Below, in pieces: positions 1-12,800 of a stretch of DNA of 64,000 nt. The DNA is taken from NCBI GenBank assembly GCA_907163375.1, contig CAJQUW010001420.1, positions 186,001 to 250,000 of the forward strand, read 5' to 3'. The notes under the pieces are model-generated. The model searched no databases. It was given only the letters and a program-made list of their open reading frames with translations, and was not told the DNA's origin. The position numbers and the translations under genes were made by a program. The stretch's first letter is position 1. Every line of letters starts with the position of its first letter. The DNA is from Prostheceraeus crozeri (taxonomy: Eukaryota; Platyhelminthes; Polycladida; Euryleptidae).

Positions 1-99
1 CAGCATAGGTTGTACAATGCAAATAGGAAATGATGTCATTTCTATAGATTTCATGAAAAACTATGAAATTGTTTTCCTTCCTGAGCGTCGTTGGTGTAT

Positions 100-1213
100 A
101 GTTTCCGGCAAATCTCTCATCAGACACCAACAATAGTCTGCTAACATGTGTCAGTCCCATCGATCTTGGCATCTCTGTTCCATCACCTGACATCCTGGTA
201 AAATCTCTCACCTTGTCTATCGCTCACATTTCCTAATTTTTCTGGAAAATCGGACAGGTGACTATACAAGTAGTGCATCTTTATGCTCATTCTACAGCCC
301 AATGACTGAAAAGACAAAAGCAACTCATCTACCAATTCTTGATAATTATCATCCCGCCTGTTTCCCAGACAATTTCTCACAACATCTGAGAAAGCTCTAC
401 AAGCCATCAATTCTGCCACCGTCATTGTTGAGGGAAAGTTTGGATCATTCAGAAGTGTACGTATTTGAGGTCCATCGAAAATACTTGCATTTTTCTTCTC
501 AATGCTCAATAATATAATAATAATAACGCTTATTCGGAAAATGAAAATCAAGTTATTACATAGCATGAGCCATTCACTGATTTACAGACGTGTATGGACG
601 CAAAAATAATTGCTACTTCTGTTGTAGTTTCTTGCTGTATGCAGATGTGCAAAAACGAACAAAGGATAATGATCGTCGATGAGTTTTGGAGAGTGGAATT
701 TCAAGGTGGTTACTGTATTTCAGGCGGCGTGGCATAAAAGGAAAAAGAATATTATCTTCTTGCATTGCTTCTTTAAAACAATTCATGCCTCTCTCATCAC
801 GGCGAACTTTCTAAACCCCAAGACATTTTTCCAGACATTCGTTTCCGCAAATGATGCAATGACATAGACCATCATTTCTGCCACCGTCATTGTTGAGGGA
901 AAGTTTGGATCATTTAGAAGTGTATACGTATTTGACGTCCATCGAAAATACCAGCCTTTTTCTTCTCAATACTCAAAACAAAGAATTCTGAACAAATGTA
1001 GCTGAAACACTCTCCATAATGATTGAGAGCTTTGACAAATTGTTTCTTTAGTCCTAATTTGATATGTAATGGAGGAAACACGCTATTCTCTCGTTCAACT
1101 ACTGGATCATTGACTATATTCTCATCACCACAAAATAAATTGGTTCTTGGAGGCTAGTTTCCCCTCACCCAGTGAGCGGATGTAGTTCTACTGTCCCAAT
1201 AACACAAAAAAAA
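100..1213 (-). pseudogene. Broken ORF of a multicopy family of unknown function
   Basis: Read on the minus strand, this stretch gives in order WDSRTTSAHWV, PPLHIKLGLKKQFVKAL, a GECFSYIC segment, FDGPQIRTLL, NDPNFPSTMTVAEL, a CLGNRRDDNYQELV segment, GCRMSIKMHYLYSHL, FPEKLGNVS and a GERFYQD segment, then an ADYCWCLMRDLPE-like end. I recall this series from large uncharacterised proteins that occur in many copies in arthropod and cnidarian genomes. The copy number suggests a mobile-element ORF, but I cannot name the enzyme. The frame is broken in several places and the middle is duplicated (402-512 and 869-975). The N-terminal part of the protein is absent. A real host gene is unlikely given the breaks. 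Confidence 0.6.
869..975 (-). repeat. Direct duplicate of 402-512
   Basis: About 85-110 bp, including TCTGCCACCGTCATTGTTGA and the part coding for FDG.QIR, occurs at 402-512 and again here in the same orientation. The 356 bp between the copies show no recognisable content. The duplication splits the broken ORF family member that covers this region. Confidence 0.75.
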
Positions 1214-2289
1214 CACGACTACTTTGTATATCCTACCTGTCTAGTAGCATCTAGAAGTACCTGAAAAGTAGCATCTAGAAGTCACTTTGATTTTGATGTT
1301 TTCAAGTAATGAGAGAAAGAATGAAGATGTGACGTTATGCACGTGTTAACTATCAGCTACACGTATGTCAGACTCAAACTGCGGTCAGACTCGCCGTGAT
1401 TATCCAGGCAGTGTGTCAAGTGTAACTCGTAAAGAATTCCCTGTCTTCGATCGGGTTGAATCACAGAGATGGACTGCTTCTTTGTGGGTTGCATGCAGTG
1501 GCCGCGATGATCTGAAAAGCGTCGCCGAGCTGTGTTCTGGCGCGCGAACGGCACATTGATAGATTGACTGATTTGTCGATGACATCAACGACCCATTGCT
1601 GATCATGTGCGGCTCGTGTTAGATTTTGGCCAATCCGTGCAATCTCGGCGACACTCCGGCGACTGCCTCTGAGAGAGGAAGAAAGAGACAGAAAACCATC
1701 TACTACAATTACACATCCATCCATTTGAAAGATGAAATAAAGACTTAAAGATAAGCCTAAGATGTAGCGTTTGGTCACTGGCGCACATTGTACATGATTA
1801 AAATATGTTGGAGATGTATCTAAAAAATACATTCGGGGAACTGCCTCGAATGCCCCAATGGACGCTGCGCCCCTGGCAGTACATCTGACTACTTTTTCAT
1901 TGACGTGTTGTGCAGAAACCTTTGTAAAAAGCCTACGTATTGCCTCTTCCTAAGAACATATGTTAGCCTTGGGTGATCACAACTGAAATTCAATGTATCT
2001 TGTATTTCATCATTTCTTCAAGATGAATTTAATTTCATTGATTCAAATACATTTATCTTTAAATGCCACAGCAGGTTCTTATAAATAGATGAGCATATGG
2101 GATTTTGCGGGTAAGTTATTCTTCGACTGGTGCAGGTGTTAGTCATGCAACTCAATAAATGAATATAATACTAAAATGAGTGCGAACTGTTTTTAAATGA
2201 GTACGAAAAGTGTAGGAATTACATGTATTACAAGTACTGTTATTCCGCCAAAAACTTCTGAAATGAGGAGTAATATTTTCGTACTCAAA
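1214..2289. other. No gene recognised
   Basis: The sequence contains a two-fold tandem repeat of AGTAGCATCTAGAAGT near 1245-1282 and a somewhat GC-richer patch at 1370-1700 with overlapping ORFs on both strands (up to 123 codons). None of these ORFs resembles a family I know. Confidence 0.4.
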
Positions 2290-2510
2290 AGATAGATTTT
2301 GAATATCTAAAGAGAATGACAACTCTTAAGTCAATAAAAGACAGCAACATCCTTGATTCCCCCGACCGCACTCGCCCAACCTAGGAATCGAACCGAAGTC
2401 CGCGGTGGAGACGGCTTCGATTCCTAAGTCGGACAAGAGCGGTCGAAGAATCAAGGGTGTTGCTGTCGTGTATTGACTCAATAGTTGTCATTCTCTTTAG
2501 ATATTCAATG
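2290..2510. repeat. Two tRNA-derived SINE pieces, head to head
   Basis: The left arm (about 2295-2392, read on the minus strand) and the right arm (about 2416-2510, plus strand) are inverted copies of one unit: a GGTTCGATTCC-type B box, TCCTAAGTCGG, GCGGTCG, GAATCAAGG, a TTGCTGTC segment, ATTGACT, then AGTTGTCATTCTCTTTAGAT. The B box matches the RNA polymerase III internal promoter consensus. The arms are separated by roughly 25 bp. A further copy lies at 3226-3375. Confidence 0.65.
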
Positions 2511-2602
2511 TACTGCGACAGACATTTGTTATCAATCTATGTGTGACGTAGTCGAATGACATGCTGATATTCTCTCTCGCTGCAACATGAATGGTGGTAG
2601 CA

Positions 2603-3137
2603 CAGAATTAGACCGGTCGTTTCTTCTTCTCTTTTACTAGAAAGGAAGCATTCATTGAAACATGTACATGTAATGCCCATCAAATGGCACAATCTGCTGA
2701 CATAATACCATGGAAATGGAACAATAAGCAGCCAGTTCAACATTAAACACGCCAAATTGTGCGAAGTTTCAGTGACTGTTATCAACCGGATCACACAGCA
2801 AAGAGACACACAGACGATGTCAAGTTCTACAGAGAAGTTTGTGAACGTTTTTTCATGCGCCTGCTAACTTTTTTTAAAATGATCGGAGGGCCCAACATTA
2901 TCGAGAAAGCTTTTGCGCAATGATCTGAATTCCTCGAATCTGAAGGAGTCATGGCGATCGGAGCATTTTGAAGGAATTCAGAGCAATCCGCAAGCGACAC
3001 ACGACTGTTTTTCCTATCTCTGTAAGGCATTAAAACTTTCTTTTTGCCCATTTAGTAAGTTTCTGTATGTGCCATCGTTTTGGATCAGTTTGTACTTCCA
3101 GCAAAGTGATGCGGTTTAACAATTAAAATTCTGTGGC
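2603..3137 (+). mobile_element. CAGAATTAGA-ended TIR element, copy 1
   Basis: The left end is CAGAATTAGACCGG and the right end ...AAAATTCTGTGGC. An exact 8-bp direct repeat, TGGTAGCA, flanks it at 2595-2602 and 3138-3145. At 535 bp it has no transposase and is nonautonomous. The 8-bp duplication points to hAT-type insertion. Copy 2 at 18481-18987 is closely similar along its whole length; further copies lie at 28262-28535, 54338-54864 and 60951-61879. Confidence 0.75.
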
Positions 3138-3225
3138 TGGTAGCATTCTGTCAATAATAATAGGACAACAAGGTGTCGATATCACTTGGAGATGACATCT
3201 GCCTTCACTCGCGTTTCTTGAACCG

Positions 3226-3375
3226 TCAGCGTGGCCTAGTGAAGAAAATGCGAGCTCGTCTCCACCGCGTGCTTCGGTTCGTGGCCACTAGGCCACGCGG
3301 ACGGTTTCGATTCCTAAGTCGGGCGAGTGCGGTCGGGGAATCAAAGGTGCTGGTATCTTGTATTAACTTAATAGC
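3226..3375 (+). repeat. tRNA-derived SINE copy with internal hairpin
   Basis: A GTGGCCTAGTGG A-box-like word, a GGTTTCGATTCC B-box-like word and the tail CTAAGTCGGGCGAGTGCGG identify the same SINE family as 2290-2510. The words GCGTGGCCTAGTGA (3229-3243) and CCACTAGGCCACGC (3284-3298) form an inverted repeat around a 40-bp loop. Confidence 0.6.
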
Positions 3376-3709
3376 TGATTGAATGGCCAAAAGTGAGAGC
3401 ATTTTTCCCAGACATGGACAGGGTGAGCAAAAGTGAAGTTCTGATACATCTGAAGAAGAATCAGAAGATTGAAAAGTTTTGTTACTTTTCATACGCAACC
3501 ACAAACGTAACATTGGAAATTTTGTTGAAAATGATCATGCAGTTAATTTTCCCTGTAAGCATACAAAGGCTCATTTATATTTAATTAAAAATGTATTCGT
3601 TCAAAGACTTCTTATTTGATGATTCTCATAGCATATATTAGTAACACGGGAAGAGAGAGAGAGACACATAAATCAAGCATTCATTCTACCACCGAAGAGT
3701 TCCTGCAGC
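3376..3709. other. 5' flank of EPDR-like gene 1
   Basis: There is no ORF of note. AT-rich TATA-like words (TTTATATTTAATTA near 3574 and CATATATTA near 3632) and a short GA tract (3651-3663) precede the ATG at 3710. A core promoter may sit here, but nothing fixes the transcription start. Confidence 0.3.
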
Positions 3710-3853
3710 ATGTCATCAATTTTATCTTATTGTATTTCTGCTGTGGTCATATTGATAGGCGTCTTTGTTGTTGACGTCTGTCCGCAAGGGACGAAGAACG
3801 TCTGCTGCACACCCAAGCGTTATTCAGAGACTGTGAAAATGTATGAAAATGGG
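3710..3853 (+). CDS. Gene 1 exon 1 (signal peptide, CC motif)
   Basis: ATG at 3710 opens 48 codons. A hydrophobic run (ISAVVILIGVFVV) precedes CPQGTKNVCCTPKRY. The exon ends ENG before donor GTAAGA at 3854, phase 0. This ATG is chosen because a signal peptide follows at once and the frame then joins exon 2. Confidence 0.75.
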
Positions 3854-6800
3854 GTAAGAACTTTCATTCTATTATGATAACTATTATGATCAGGGCCATT
3901 ACTTTCCGCCGCTAAATGTTTGAAATTCCGCGGCATGAAAAGTGCAAGTAAAATTCTTCAAAAGTCCACAATTCATAACATTTCAAAGACATAATTTCGA
4001 TGAATCATTTTCGCCCAGGTCAAATGAATTGTTTATGTGGTCCTGTCACATGCCACGCTCAATTACGCGTAATTACACATGACCCTAAACATCCGTGGCT
4101 GTGCGTGACATTCCTGAAACATCTGTCGACAGCCCTGTAGTGTAGATTTTGCGTCCCATGTGTCTGTATATATGAGAGGCTAAACAATGTGATAGGATTT
4201 CAATTTCATGCTCAGGGAAGACAGAACATGCTTAGCGGTTCATCCGTGGTTCAAGCGGCAACGCGGACAACCGTAGACGACGAGTAAACCATAAACACTC
4301 GTCCGCGCGTATTCATAGACATTCCCCATGTTTTGACAGCATCAGATCACGTGATTGCTGACTATAAGTGCAGCGCGTATGTACGCGGGTATAAGTATAA
4401 ACTGCTCACAACCACGGATGTTTGGGGTGCTCCGTAATTACGCGTGGCAATGTCACCTAGTGCTTCTTCAAAAGACAGAAGAATATATCCTTGATAAACA
4501 GTGACCATTCGTTTGGATTTTTCGAAATGAAATGAGGCGTCTTATGCACATGTACAGTGCAAAGTTCTTTATGAACCTAAGGATTTGCATCGCTGCTATG
4601 CTGCTAATATAAAATTCCAAATTCCACAATTTTTTTGAATTTAATGTTAATTCCTCGATATCCGTTGTACAGCTCCGGAAATACATGTACATGGCCCTGG
4701 TTATGATATCTATGATTCTATGAGATGTACACGTGCCGCGAGCTGATATATTTTGGAAATATTTATGCCGTCTGAAGGGCGGGTGAAACATGGGTAAAAT
4801 GTAACTAGACCTATACACATAGCATGCTCGTAAATGATAGACTATACAGGGTGCGGCATGAAAAGGTGACTTCGACATGATGATTATCGTTTAAGTGAAG
4901 AGTTGGAATCAGCTTTTTTTTTGTTCACTCGTTCTTCTTCTCATCTTCGTTTCTTAGCTTTCGAGTTCTCATACTTTATATGTGCTGTATATTACACTTT
5001 TATTCTCAAATGCAATCATTGTAATATTGATTACGATAGCAGAGATGCTTTTTGACTTCAAAAGGAGCTTGGCTTATAGTTCCACCTTAATAGAAAACTT
5101 CTGAAGAATGCTTTGCCTTTATAAACCCATGAATTGATCATTGGATGCATAAAGAACTGAATTATGATGCGTTATTTCCTTCAATCAACTGATTTTGTAA
5201 CATCATTATCATCATCAATTTACGTGTAAAGAGGAATGGATTTTAAGTCCTGTCAATCCCAATGTCATTAAATGGCAGTTTCGTGTCGGTGCTAATCCCA
5301 TATTCGGCATCCAATGCTATTGCTTTTTCGGCCTATACAATTTTCAGATTCTGTTCAATCCCGGTATCCCAAAATTGAAATTTTCCAGAATTTTGAAATC
5401 CCTAGCAATAACTCTATAAAGAAGCATGACAATTTTGCATTACAAACACCAATTATATCAATTATTCAGGGAAGCCATATTAGTTCCCAATAACACAAAT
5501 TGTCTTGACCAATTAATTATGAGCTTGTGATTAAATGTGATGAAAATAAAGAAAAGAATTTTTGACTTGTGCAACAATTTACGAAACGGCAAATATTGAC
5601 CTCGCATTTTTTCTGGTGCCATAGCTTCCTCTATTCAAATTCACAAGTATACAACACTTGTTATTTTAATGAATAAAAGAGACAATGGATTTTTCACATT
5701 CTTTATTTGAAAAATTATTGATGAACTTTTGACTGATTAACTTAGAATATATTAATTCAACATTTTCGAAAACTTTTTCATTTTAACAAAACCTGCAGCA
5801 AATAAATGCTTTTTTGGCTTATTGATTCTCTCAAGAGTGAGTTTGGGAAAAATATTCGTCTATAGTTATGTTCTACAATCATGTCAAATAGATCAACTGC
5901 ACCTCAATTTGGTTAGGATTGGTCATTCTTAGCGTTGTAAACTATCAAAAAGATTGCTGCAGGTGTCTCAAGAATTCAAGATGGGTCCAATCATAGAGTA
6001 GGTATATTAGGTAACGTGGTAACTCGGCATTTATTAAATCCCCATTGTGTATACACTTTCGATTTTATTAAATGAACTCAAGGGAGATAGGAAATGTTTC
6101 AAAATGTGAGATATAAATATTTACGCAGTTTTAAAGAAATTACAACGGAATTGACTGATTATGACAGTAATGCAGACGGAATGATGGCATTTCACAGATT
6201 CTCCTTTTCATGACAGCCTTGGAGATTTAATGTTTGTTAAAGTAGCAATTCGATGGGTTCCTATTATTTTCATGCTGAACCTCAAGAGTATTTTCTTAAG
6301 CGTGATTATGTGGCAACCTGCCGGCAGAGCAAAATCACATAATCAAAGACAATGATTTCAATTAACTTTGAAAGATGTAAATGGGTCCACATTACTATTC
6401 AGATTCAAGAAAGGAAACATGAATTTAGTGAATCATAAAATAATGACGGTGAAAATTGAATTAAAAATTTGAAATTTCAGCCAAGAAAGCACGAATAATA
6501 TCGCGACTTTTCCATGAAGACTTCCATTATAATACGGATCATGAAATTCCCTTGATAATCAGCTTGATTTCAGCTTAGTTAGGATGCTTATTATCAAATA
6601 TTCATTCCTTTTGATATCCTACTTACATAGGGGCGTCAGTCGGTAGTATATAAATTGGCAAAATTTTGACTTTTTAAAAACTGCTCAAATAATGTTTTGG
6701 ACCACGGGAACGTAATCTCCGCAAATAACTGAATCTTTTCATATAAAATTTTCACTGTATACGTACAGATACTTTTTTGAGTCCACACTCTACCTATATA

Positions 6801-9800
6801 TTCCTACTCTATGGGTCCAGTATTTTGCCTCTCAATTTCAAAGGCTCACAGCATTGTGAAATAGTGATGCAATTTACAAGAGAGATCATTCGTTGTGAAA
6901 TGAGAACACAATTACATTAGACTGGAACAGACAGTGTGAACTTATCATATCAGAAAAGAGAAACATAAATCACAGCATAAATCATAAAATAGAGTGATGT
7001 TATATTACTTATGAAAGTGATAGTAGAACCTTACTTCTGTAGTTGACCAGGTGACGGGAGATCATCTTTCTCAGAAAGTCATACAAGGTAATTAAAACTT
7101 CCCTTTTCAGTTTAGGCCAATATAATCAAGTTAAAGTTAAAAGTATGACAGACAGGCCTTCGGCGTCCAGCGCCTTCAACGGTCGATGTTTGGATGGCGC
7201 CCATTTTAATTTATGTTGGAAGGTGTTATTTTTTCATTTAGTTTCCATTTCTTTTTATATTATTTGCTGCATTCTCAAGCTTGAATTACTTGAATTCATG
7301 CTGACGTAAGGCCCACTTTACTTCAAAGCGAATTTAAAGATGCAAATTCTCCATTAATTTTCCCTACAATGATAATGTCGGTATATAAATTCAGAAACTA
7401 TCAAAGATGAGATAAGATCACTACTGATATGTAGTGTAAACTGTACACCGCTAAAAACAGCTAAAATGACCGTTAAACTTAACAGAAAAGCTTCACAGAA
7501 GATATCAGTAAATATCCATTAAAATGATGACGTCACACTTTGATGATTGGTGACATAACTGTTAAAATCCGTTCATATCAGATAAACACAGACGTCTGTT
7601 TTTACAGATATCTACAGTTCAGGCTGTAAAAATCCGTGAAACTAATTTCATCTGTTAATTTAAACAGATATTTAGGGTTTGCAGTTCACAGTGCACCAGC
7701 CTGAAAGATGCAAAATCCGTAGCTGCCAAATGCCGTAATGCTATGTACATGTGCGTTAAGGAAACGTTTTCTTTAAAGATGCATTCAGTCATCAAAAAAT
7801 GAACCACTGAAATCCCTTACCATATAGTCCGGCAGCCAGAACGAGTTTCTGCAGGGAACGAGGCCGAAAGTGAGACTTTCACAGAATGATGCACACCCTA
7901 TGTCTACTACGAATCTGTACGTCAGTCGAGTTCTAGTGAGTTCCTCTTCTTGTCAGACACGATCAAAGAAAAACACATGTAAATTCAATGGGACGCAGAT
8001 TGCAGTTTTTGGCTGAAATGAAATTTTCTATGTTTTCTCTGATTAAACGGAAAGTACTAAGCCCAGAGTCATAATTTTTGGCATGGAATGTCTTCAGGTC
8101 ATCTCCTTCCATGTTCATGCACTCCTGTCTATAAAGCTAAACACATTTAGATTTGGCGAGCCTCTTAATGTCGGCAAACACAAACATTTTGAGCAGCTTT
8201 ATCCACATTTAACCACATTATCGTATACATTCCCGAATAGACGCATGATAACAGCACATGCGTATCATAGAAAATGACCATCAGACATAGTATGTCAAAA
8301 ATTATGACTCTGGACTGAATACTTTTCGTTTAATCAGAGAAAACATAGAAAATTTCATTTTAGCTAAAAGCTGCAGTCTGCGTCCCATTGGATTTACATG
8401 TGTTTTTCTTTGATCCTGTCTGACAAGAAGAGGAACTCACTAGAACTCGGCAGACGTGCTGATTCGTAGTAGGCATAGGGTGTACAACATTCTGTGAAAG
8501 TCTCACTTTCGGCCTCGTTCCCTGCAGAAACTCGTTCTGGCTGCCGGACTATATAGGCAATCGTGATTGGGTAGCTTTCACAGAAGCAAGTATTATTCAA
8601 AATAATAAATGACTTGCCGAAACCCTCTCCCAGATGCGTGAATGTTGTCTTAATATATTGTTTATTTATGAAGTACTTATGTAACTTAATGGAAAACAAT
8701 TAGTGGAATTTCGAACAGTTTTAGTGCTGTTTTAAAGTAGATAGAGGTAGTTGAGTAAGTATTATAGTCGTAAACTTAATCGCACACCACGCTTTTGGCC
8801 GAACAATACGATGCATCATTTCTCCAAGCGAATTCTTTTGCCGATGATTTGAACACATGTGATTTATAATGCCCATTGATATCTGAATCTTAAACATTCA
8901 CCAAGTCCAGGCCTATCATCAAATCTCATAAAGGGGCGAATTAGAGTTTTCTGTATTGAAAACATATATTTCAACACGATGCTGTTTTCAAAAATTGCAT
9001 TACAACTGCAAATGTTAGAAAGTATTGTGAAAATTGATCAATCAGTTTACGGAATTGTACAAATATTGTATAACAGCAATGGAAGAAAGAGTTTAAATAG
9101 ACGCTGAAAAGTTATCATCATTTCTAGATTTATTCGAAAGTTTTTTGAAACTCCTCATCCTTGTAGCATGATATTTTCAGTATTAGTCCTGTTTCATACA
9201 AATTGCTATCACAAGAGAGCTGGAATGTACTTTCGTGCGCAAATATGCAAAATTTGATTGAAAATGCTACGAATTAAACAACTGCGATCTCCAGTTCTAT
9301 GATTACCCCTTATGCTTCAGGTCCAGGAGTCTGCTGCTACCATATCAGAGGATTTCAAAAAGAATATGAAAGTCTTTTCTGACATTCGCCTCCGGAGCGA
9401 TCCCGCTTTAGCAACGCTTATATGGGACCATGGAGCGAAGAAGAGGTACACTATCTATGCAAATGGAACTTGCACATGGGCAAGAGATACAGATCCTATG
9501 CTGCGAGCCTGCGACAGAAGCAAGTCTGACATTTCATCATCTATAATAATTCACTCCAATTTTTCAAAGTTTTCAAATTACTTCCTCTGTATATTCCAAT
9601 CTTGACGATTTTCCTCCGACGAATTTTTGTTTTCCTCTTCATTTTCTAAGCTGATGCTCCGAATTTATCAAAATTACCTCAATAGATATTTCTCGTATAT
9701 TTTTTCCAATAAATTTAAACTTGATTAATTCTGCACTTGGTTCACACAGAGCAGGGCTGTGGAGCCAATGCGTTATCTCATCGGCTCCGGCTCCACGACA

Positions 9801-12800
9801 CTGATGTGAAAGGCTCCGGCTCCGGCTCCGGCTCCGACTTCAAATTCAGGTTCTATCTATGCTGGTTATCCTGGATCCGTTGAACGGGTTTTTTGGATAA
9901 CGGTGTGGCCTTTAGAGGCTTGCTACAATCATCAAATTAGTTTTCATTAACAAGCAACGACTTAAGTTAATAATAAAAATGATAATAGCCTAATATAATA
10001 AATAACATACTTGTCATATATTTTTGCATGAATTGACTATCTCTGAAAGATAAAATAAAGTTATAGCCTGCATTGGTTAAATTAGAAAAGATATCCAGCA
10101 CTGGCTAAATATATATTGGCCTAGCCTGCAACCAGTCTACTACAAGGCTACATTAAATAAGACCACATGAGTGATAATGATATACCTAATTAGCCGTCAC
10201 AGGGGCCGAATAGTAGTATAAGCTTTTCAACAAAGCTTGAATATGAAACTGAATAGCGTATGTCTCTAAATAGCTTATAGGGCCTGTATCTACTCGAACA
10301 TGGAAAGGGTATCGGCTATATATCCAAATATACCGTATCAATAAAGATATCAATTGCTTTATTGAATATTAAAGTGTATATAGGCTAGCTTAGGTTGTTA
10401 TTGCTATTTGTTATTGCCTTTATCCAATAGTCTGTTGGTCCATGAATATTATGATCGGTGGGTAGCCCACCACTCATCATCTGTAGAAATTGTAATTTAG
10501 ATAGTCTCATTGCAGTGTAGGCTAGAAATGTACAATTGAAAATTATACTTAAAAAATTAAAAATATCTAATTTAGGACGAGTTTTGTAATTCTATGCAGC
10601 ATACTTAATAAGTTAAGGCCTAACTTACATTATATTAATTTCATATTTTTCATTATGGCGCTAAGTTGCACTAAATAATTCATCAATGATTCATGTATAT
10701 TATTATATTCAATTTATGTATAACACATTACCACTATTCCTCTGATGATGGTCAGGCTGATGAAACTGAACTCGGAGTATCACACAGTATGTTGCAGGGT
10801 GCAATGCATAATAAAAATTTGACTGCGAGCACCGAGCAGAAATCCCATCTACTTTGCTAGCTTTCGAATGCGCGTGCGGTTTAATGTCACAGACAGTAGA
10901 AAAGGAAGGTCAAAAAGCGCCTTTATTGAGAGCACCTCAGTTTTTTTATTGTTTACATATAAGTCAGCATGATATCAGCATTAAGACAGACGGAAAAAAT
11001 AATAATGAAAATTCTTGAAATCCACAGGTCTATGACATTTGGGGAAATATTATTACAAAATACGGCTCTTGTGCAGTCCTCTCCCCCCCCCCATTTTTTC
11101 TCCGGTCAAAAGATGCAGCACCATTGGATGTCAGTTTCAGCATCACCGGTTTGAGTGAAGCATACCGTGCTGTTGTAAAAATCTACGTGGGTAATTGCGA
11201 TGTCATAGTCGCAAACTTCGTCAGCAAGTCAACATTGTAATTTGCTTCGGGTTTTTCGCATTGAAATATACCCTTTGAATTTTGAAGTCAAAAGAAATTC
11301 ATTGTGAATGAGATACCTTTAGAATAATAGGGCGCTACTAGAAGTGGCTGGGTCGCTTATTGCTATAACCATGTGAGGACTTGTAGTCAGGTCATTCGTG
11401 TGAGTGGGAAGAGTTATCCCTCCAACCAAAATTGATCAAAGTGAATAATCGATTGTTTTGAAAAATGTAGGTGGGGGGACTACACAAGAGCCTACAATAC
11501 AATCTGAGGAAATTGGCATTGTCACAGATGCCAGTAGCCATACCGATAGATGGTAACCTACATAGTAACTGTATTAGATTTAAGACATTGCGCAAGAAAT
11601 GTAGCTATATTATCTTTGCTGACTGAACTGGAAATGTGTACATAAATGACTGGCGACTTATCTCTAGGAATCTCCAATCATCTAGTTAGCATGCATATAA
11701 CAAGTTTTCAAATTAATGGATTTTGGAGAATACGTTGTCACTAAAAGCTATGGAAATTAGTCTTACGAAACATATGTAATAAAAAAATATTACACATGTG
11801 TGTAAATATAATACATATAATACAAAAGAAGGCGGCAACTGCAAAGAAAGATATCGTGGAGGACAGATCATTGGTATACTTAAAAGACATATCTTTAGAT
11901 TTCAAATGATTTAATTTTTTTATGATGCCAATTAATACCTTTCAAAATTCTAGATTTATATCAAAGTTCAAACTATCGGAGCCGGAGCCGGAGCCTTTGT
12001 GATAAATCGGCTCCGGCTCGTCTCCGGCTCCACAGCCCTGCCACAGAGTATCAAATTCATGTAGACAGGGACTAAAGTCGTCCATTTTTGGTTAATGCAT
12101 GCACTGCGCTCACTTGTCTGTCAACAGATTGTTATTATGCTATTATTGTTATTGCTGTTATTGTTATTATGTAAAACTAAGTATCAGGTTCGATTGTTCA
12201 CTCGTAGCTGTTCGTATTCCTGCTAACTGCTATCTAAAATTATCTGATAATACAAATCAATGCATATATTGCAGATGTCAGTGCATCCGAAGGGGGTCAT
12301 TTTTTCAGTTCTCTCATTTGCTCGCTCATTTGGTGATTTTATTCGCTCATTGATTTTGCCATTCATTTTGATATTTCATAGGATGTCTAGTTCATCCTTC
12401 ATTCAGTAAGTCAAATCGTTCAGTTCATTTCCGTCTAATGCTGCAGTTGCAGGCACTTCCTGTTTTTTTTAATAACAGGGAATTAGCGATTTTGTGACTT
12501 AATAACCTGTGTCAGATTAAATAGGCACAAACTCATTTAAGACCTCAACAATACTAATATTGCAACAAGTATTTGCAACAACTTGAGGCGGAATAATATG
12601 TCCCGAATGAAATGAATGTTTAGCATGCTTTACTTTCTTTCCACGAAAATATATAACATATTAAAAAATCCATTCGATAAACTAGAGAGGCCCGCTTGAA
12701 ACTCATGCTCTTTACAAGAATCGAATCAATCATTGGATCATCTGTTAGAGATAGGCCTTATCGACTCTTCGGCAAAATATAGATCCAAAAGGTCCTTTGA

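Larger units (their letters stand above)
3854..9320 (+). other. Gene 1 intron 1 (5467 nt)
   Basis: The donor is GTAAGA and the acceptor TATGCTTCAG. It contains a foldback (4064-4445), a block shared with the paralogue (6290-6835), a weak TIR-like stretch near 7430-7700 rich in AACAGATAT words, and a 732-bp foldback (7823-8554). No exon of another gene was recognised. Confidence 0.65.

Noticed and set aside
1461-1832. 123-codon minus-strand ORF in a GC-richer patch
   Set aside because: Overlapping ORFs on both strands and no recognisable domain.
4468-4878. 136-codon minus-strand ORF
   Set aside because: It lies within gene 1 intron 1, has no family motif and no splice context; chance in AT-rich DNA is likely.
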